A program made the translations under genes and the position numbers. From Burkholderiales bacterium (GTDB lineage: Bacteria; Pseudomonadota; Gammaproteobacteria; Burkholderiales; Burkholderiaceae): a DNA stretch of 6,507 nucleotides. Below are positions 4,795 through 6,507 of the stretch, piece after piece. Every line of letters begins with the position of its first letter. The first letter of the stretch is position 1. The stretch lies in the NCBI GenBank assembly GCA_947371645.1, contig CANBQJ010000213.1:1-6507 (forward strand). The letters run 5' to 3'. Below the pieces are notes generated by a model. That model had not been told where the DNA came from. It saw only the letters and a program-made list of their open reading frames with translations, and did no database searches.

Positions 4795-5817
4795 ATGGCT
4801 TTGAAACCGTTCATTGGCGCCGCCGTGCTCACGGCTGTCGCCTTCACCTTGTGTGGCCCTTCCTGGGCCGCCACGCCCACCGAACCCGACCTGTGGCTTC
4901 GCCCCAGCGGCGTGCCCTTCCCGCCTGACAACGCGCCCAATGCCGAGCGCGTTGCACTGGGCAAACAGCTCTTCTTTGATCCGCGCCTGTCGGGTTCAGG
5001 CTTTCTGAGCTGCGCCAGCTGTCACAACCCATCGCTGGGTTGGTCCGATGGCCTGCCCACCGGCTTGGGTCACGACTTCAAGCGACTGGGCCGCGCCACC
5101 CCCACCATCCTCAACGCGGTCTACCAGCCGCTGCTGATGTGGGATGGCCGCAAACCCAATCTGGAGCAGCAGGCGCTGGGGCCCATCGAATCGGCAGGCG
5201 AGATGAACATGCCGCTGGATGCACTGGAGCACAAGCTGCAAGCCATCCCTGGCTACAAGCCGCTGTTCAACCAGGCCTATCCGGGTGAAGGCATCAGCCG
5301 CATCACGGTGGGCAAGGCACTGGCCAGCTTCGAGCGCACCGTTGTGTCCACCGAAGCGCCTTTCGACCGCTGGCGCAAAGGCAATGCCCAGGCCATGAGC
5401 GCGTCTGCCCAACGCGGCTTCAAGGTCTTCCAGGACAAGGGCAATTGCGCCAAATGCCACCAGGGCTTCAACTTCACGGACAACGGCTTCCACAACATCG
5501 GCGTCAAGTCGCTGGGTGACACGGAAGACGAAGGCCGCTTTGCGCACCGCAAGGTCAAGATCCTCAAGGGCGCCTTCAAGACGCCCACCTTGCGCGACAT
5601 AGAGCTCACCGCGCCCTACATGCACAACGGCATGTACCAGACCCTCGAAGAGGTGGTGGACCACTACGACCGAGGCGGTGACGTCAAAACGAACCTGAGT
5701 CCGAACATCCAGCCGCTGAACCTGACGGCCGAAGAAAAGCAAGACCTGGTGGCCTTCATGAAGAGCCTGACCGGCACACCCATGGTGGTGAGCCTGCCTC
5801 AACTGCCCCCGAACTGA
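4795..5817 (+). CDS. Di-heme cytochrome c peroxidase / MauG-family protein
   Basis: Periplasmic di-heme protein, 340 aa, expected to reduce hydrogen peroxide to water with electrons from small redox proteins, or to act as a MauG-like oxidant. A signal peptide (about 1-25, ending GPSWA) precedes ATPTEP. Heme motifs are CASCH (73-77) and CAKCH (218-222). His93 (GLGHDF), Trp116 (MWDGR), Gln126 and Glu136 (GEM) keep the same mutual spacing as His71, Trp94, Gln104 and Glu114 of Pseudomonas aeruginosa CCP (a constant offset of 22, numbering recalled), supporting an active peroxidatic site. Near the C-terminus, TAPYMHNGMYQTLEEVVDHY places Tyr291 where CCPs have the Met ligand of the electron-transfer heme, as in MauG. 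The start is the ATG behind GAGGA (4785-4789); an in-frame ATG at 4738 has no signal-peptide logic and lies in the leader structure. The next two genes probably share the transcript. Confidence 0.93.
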   Translation: MALKPFIGAAVLTAVAFTLCGPSWAATPTEPDLWLRPSGVPFPPDNAPNAERVALGKQLFFDPRLSGSGFLSCASCHNPSLGWSDGLPTGLGHDFKRLGRATPTILNAVYQPLLMWDGRKPNLEQQALGPIESAGEMNMPLDALEHKLQAIPGYKPLFNQAYPGEGISRITVGKALASFERTVVSTEAPFDRWRKGNAQAMSASAQRGFKVFQDKGNCAKCHQGFNFTDNGFHNIGVKSLGDTEDEGRFAHRKVKILKGAFKTPTLRDIELTAPYMHNGMYQTLEEVVDHYDRGGDVKTNLSPNIQPLNLTAEEKQDLVAFMKSLTGTPMVVSLPQLPPN

Positions 5818-5844
5818 AACCGACTCATGAGAGGCCCACTCACC

Positions 5845-6156
5845 ATGCGCACGCCCATGCTCGCCTTGCTGCTTGCCAGCAGCTCTCTTGCCCATGCCGC
5901 CGACTTCACGGTGGCTCAAAAGGGCAAGGCCTTTTCAAGCAGCGTCTTGAACATCAAGGTGGGGGACAAAGTCGCCTTCCGCAACGATGACCCCTTCGCA
6001 CACAACATCTTCACGTTGAGCGACCCGATGCAGTTTGACCTGGGCACCTACCCGCAAGGTCAGGCCAAGTCGGTGGTGTTCACCAAAGCGGGTCAATACG
6101 AGGTGGAGTGCGCCATCCACCCCGAAATGAAGCTGGTGATCAACGTCAAACCTTGA
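5845..6156 (+). CDS. Periplasmic cupredoxin with amicyanin-type copper loop
   Basis: Small blue-copper electron carrier, 103 aa, with a signal peptide at about 1-18 (ending LAHA) and a mature domain of about 85 residues. Probable type 1 copper ligands are His53 (DPFAHNIF), Cys89, His92 and Met95 (CAIHPEM). The C-x2-H-P-x-M loop is the short form seen in amicyanin, not the longer loop of plastocyanin or azurin. The family fold shows as VGDKVAFRNDD (39-49) and the GQYEVECAIHPEMK strand and loop. I chose the ATG at 5845 because GAGAGG (5829-5834) lies 10 bases upstream and the peptide then starts directly with a signal sequence; an in-frame ATG at 5827 is the alternative. It begins 27 bp after the peroxidase stop, so it is likely in the same operon and may pass electrons to the peroxidase. 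The partner is inferred. Confidence 0.9.
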   Translation: MRTPMLALLLASSSLAHAADFTVAQKGKAFSSSVLNIKVGDKVAFRNDDPFAHNIFTLSDPMQFDLGTYPQGQAKSVVFTKAGQYEVECAIHPEMKLVINVKP

Positions 6157-6170
6157 ACCGGCGGGCTGTG

Positions 6171-6507
6171 ATGAACGCACCTTTCACCACATCGGCATGG
6201 CTGTTTTGTGCCCTGGGCGTGATGTGCAGCCTGCCATGCATGGCTGCACATGCCGAGGTGAACGGCGAAGCGGTTTTCCGTGGCCGCTGTGCGGTCTGCC
6301 ATGGGACGAACGCGGATGGTGAGTCCAAGCTGGCCAAGCTCATGCGACCACCACCTGCCAACCTGCGTGCCAGCCACCTCAACGACGAGCAACGTGCCCT
6401 CATCGTGCGCAAGGGTGGCGCTGCCGTGGGCCGCTCACCTGACATGCCCACCTGGGAGCATGAGCTCGACGAGGCCGAACTCCACGCCGTGCTGTCCTAT
6501 GTGGGCA
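6171..6507 (+). CDS. Mono-heme c-type cytochrome (3' end outside the window)
   Basis: Periplasmic cytochrome c; 112 codons are visible and the frame is still open at the window end. A signal peptide (about 1-28, ending CMAAHA) is followed by EVNGEAVFRGRCAVCHGTNADG. The heme motif is CAVCH (40-44). Met92 in SPDMPTW is the probable distal heme ligand, and the final helix (DEAELHAVLSYV) is the usual C-terminal helix of class I cytochromes, so only a few residues are probably missing. The ATG lies 14 bp after the cupredoxin stop, with a GTG codon directly before it and only a weak GGCGG ribosome site. Its place behind a di-heme peroxidase and a cupredoxin suggests an electron carrier in the same periplasmic chain. 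Confidence 0.9.
   Translation, partial: MNAPFTTSAWLFCALGVMCSLPCMAAHAEVNGEAVFRGRCAVCHGTNADGESKLAKLMRPPPANLRASHLNDEQRALIVRKGGAAVGRSPDMPTWEHELDEAELHAVLSYVG

Noticed and set aside
4996..5919. 307-codon open frame on the minus strand across the peroxidase gene
   Set aside because: It lies antisense to a clear di-heme protein with intact motifs and shows low-complexity antisense composition.

Overview
The window is GC-rich, densely coded DNA that looks like a betaproteobacterial (probably Burkholderiales) chromosome. The evidence is the protein style, strong G/C third-position bias, short intergenic gaps, and an OmpR/EnvZ-type regulator pair next to ispF. The taxonomic placement is inference.

Region 1 (1-1404): the last codons of an OmpR-type response regulator are followed 3 bp later by its sensor histidine kinase. 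The kinase converges on ispF, with a 27-bp gap that holds a GC hairpin and the edge of a 14-bp tandem duplication covering the ispF stop codon.

Region 2 (1405-3334): ispF (isoprenoid precursor synthesis, minus strand) is divergent from an ammonium transporter gene, amt. The 232-bp divergent region carries a good match to a sigma-54 promoter pointing at amt, with two imperfect NtrC-like sites upstream, so amt is probably nitrogen-regulated. No glnK lies beside amt and no ispD beside ispF.

Region 3 (3335-4649): a probable toxin-antitoxin module made of a Phd/YefM-type antitoxin and a zeta-toxin/COG4185-like P-loop kinase. This pairing is not the classical epsilon/zeta or PezA/PezT one. A sigma-70-like promoter with an inverted repeat in its spacer precedes the antitoxin and suggests autoregulation.

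Region 4 (4650-6507): a periplasmic electron-transfer operon. It encodes a di-heme cytochrome c peroxidase/MauG-family protein, a small cupredoxin with an amicyanin-type copper loop, and a mono-heme cytochrome c cut off by the window end. Its leader has an FNR-like box and, directly after it, a perfect 10-bp inverted repeat that would pair the ribosome binding site of the peroxidase gene. This leader is the least expected structure in the window. The cupredoxin and cytochrome are plausible electron donors to the peroxidase.
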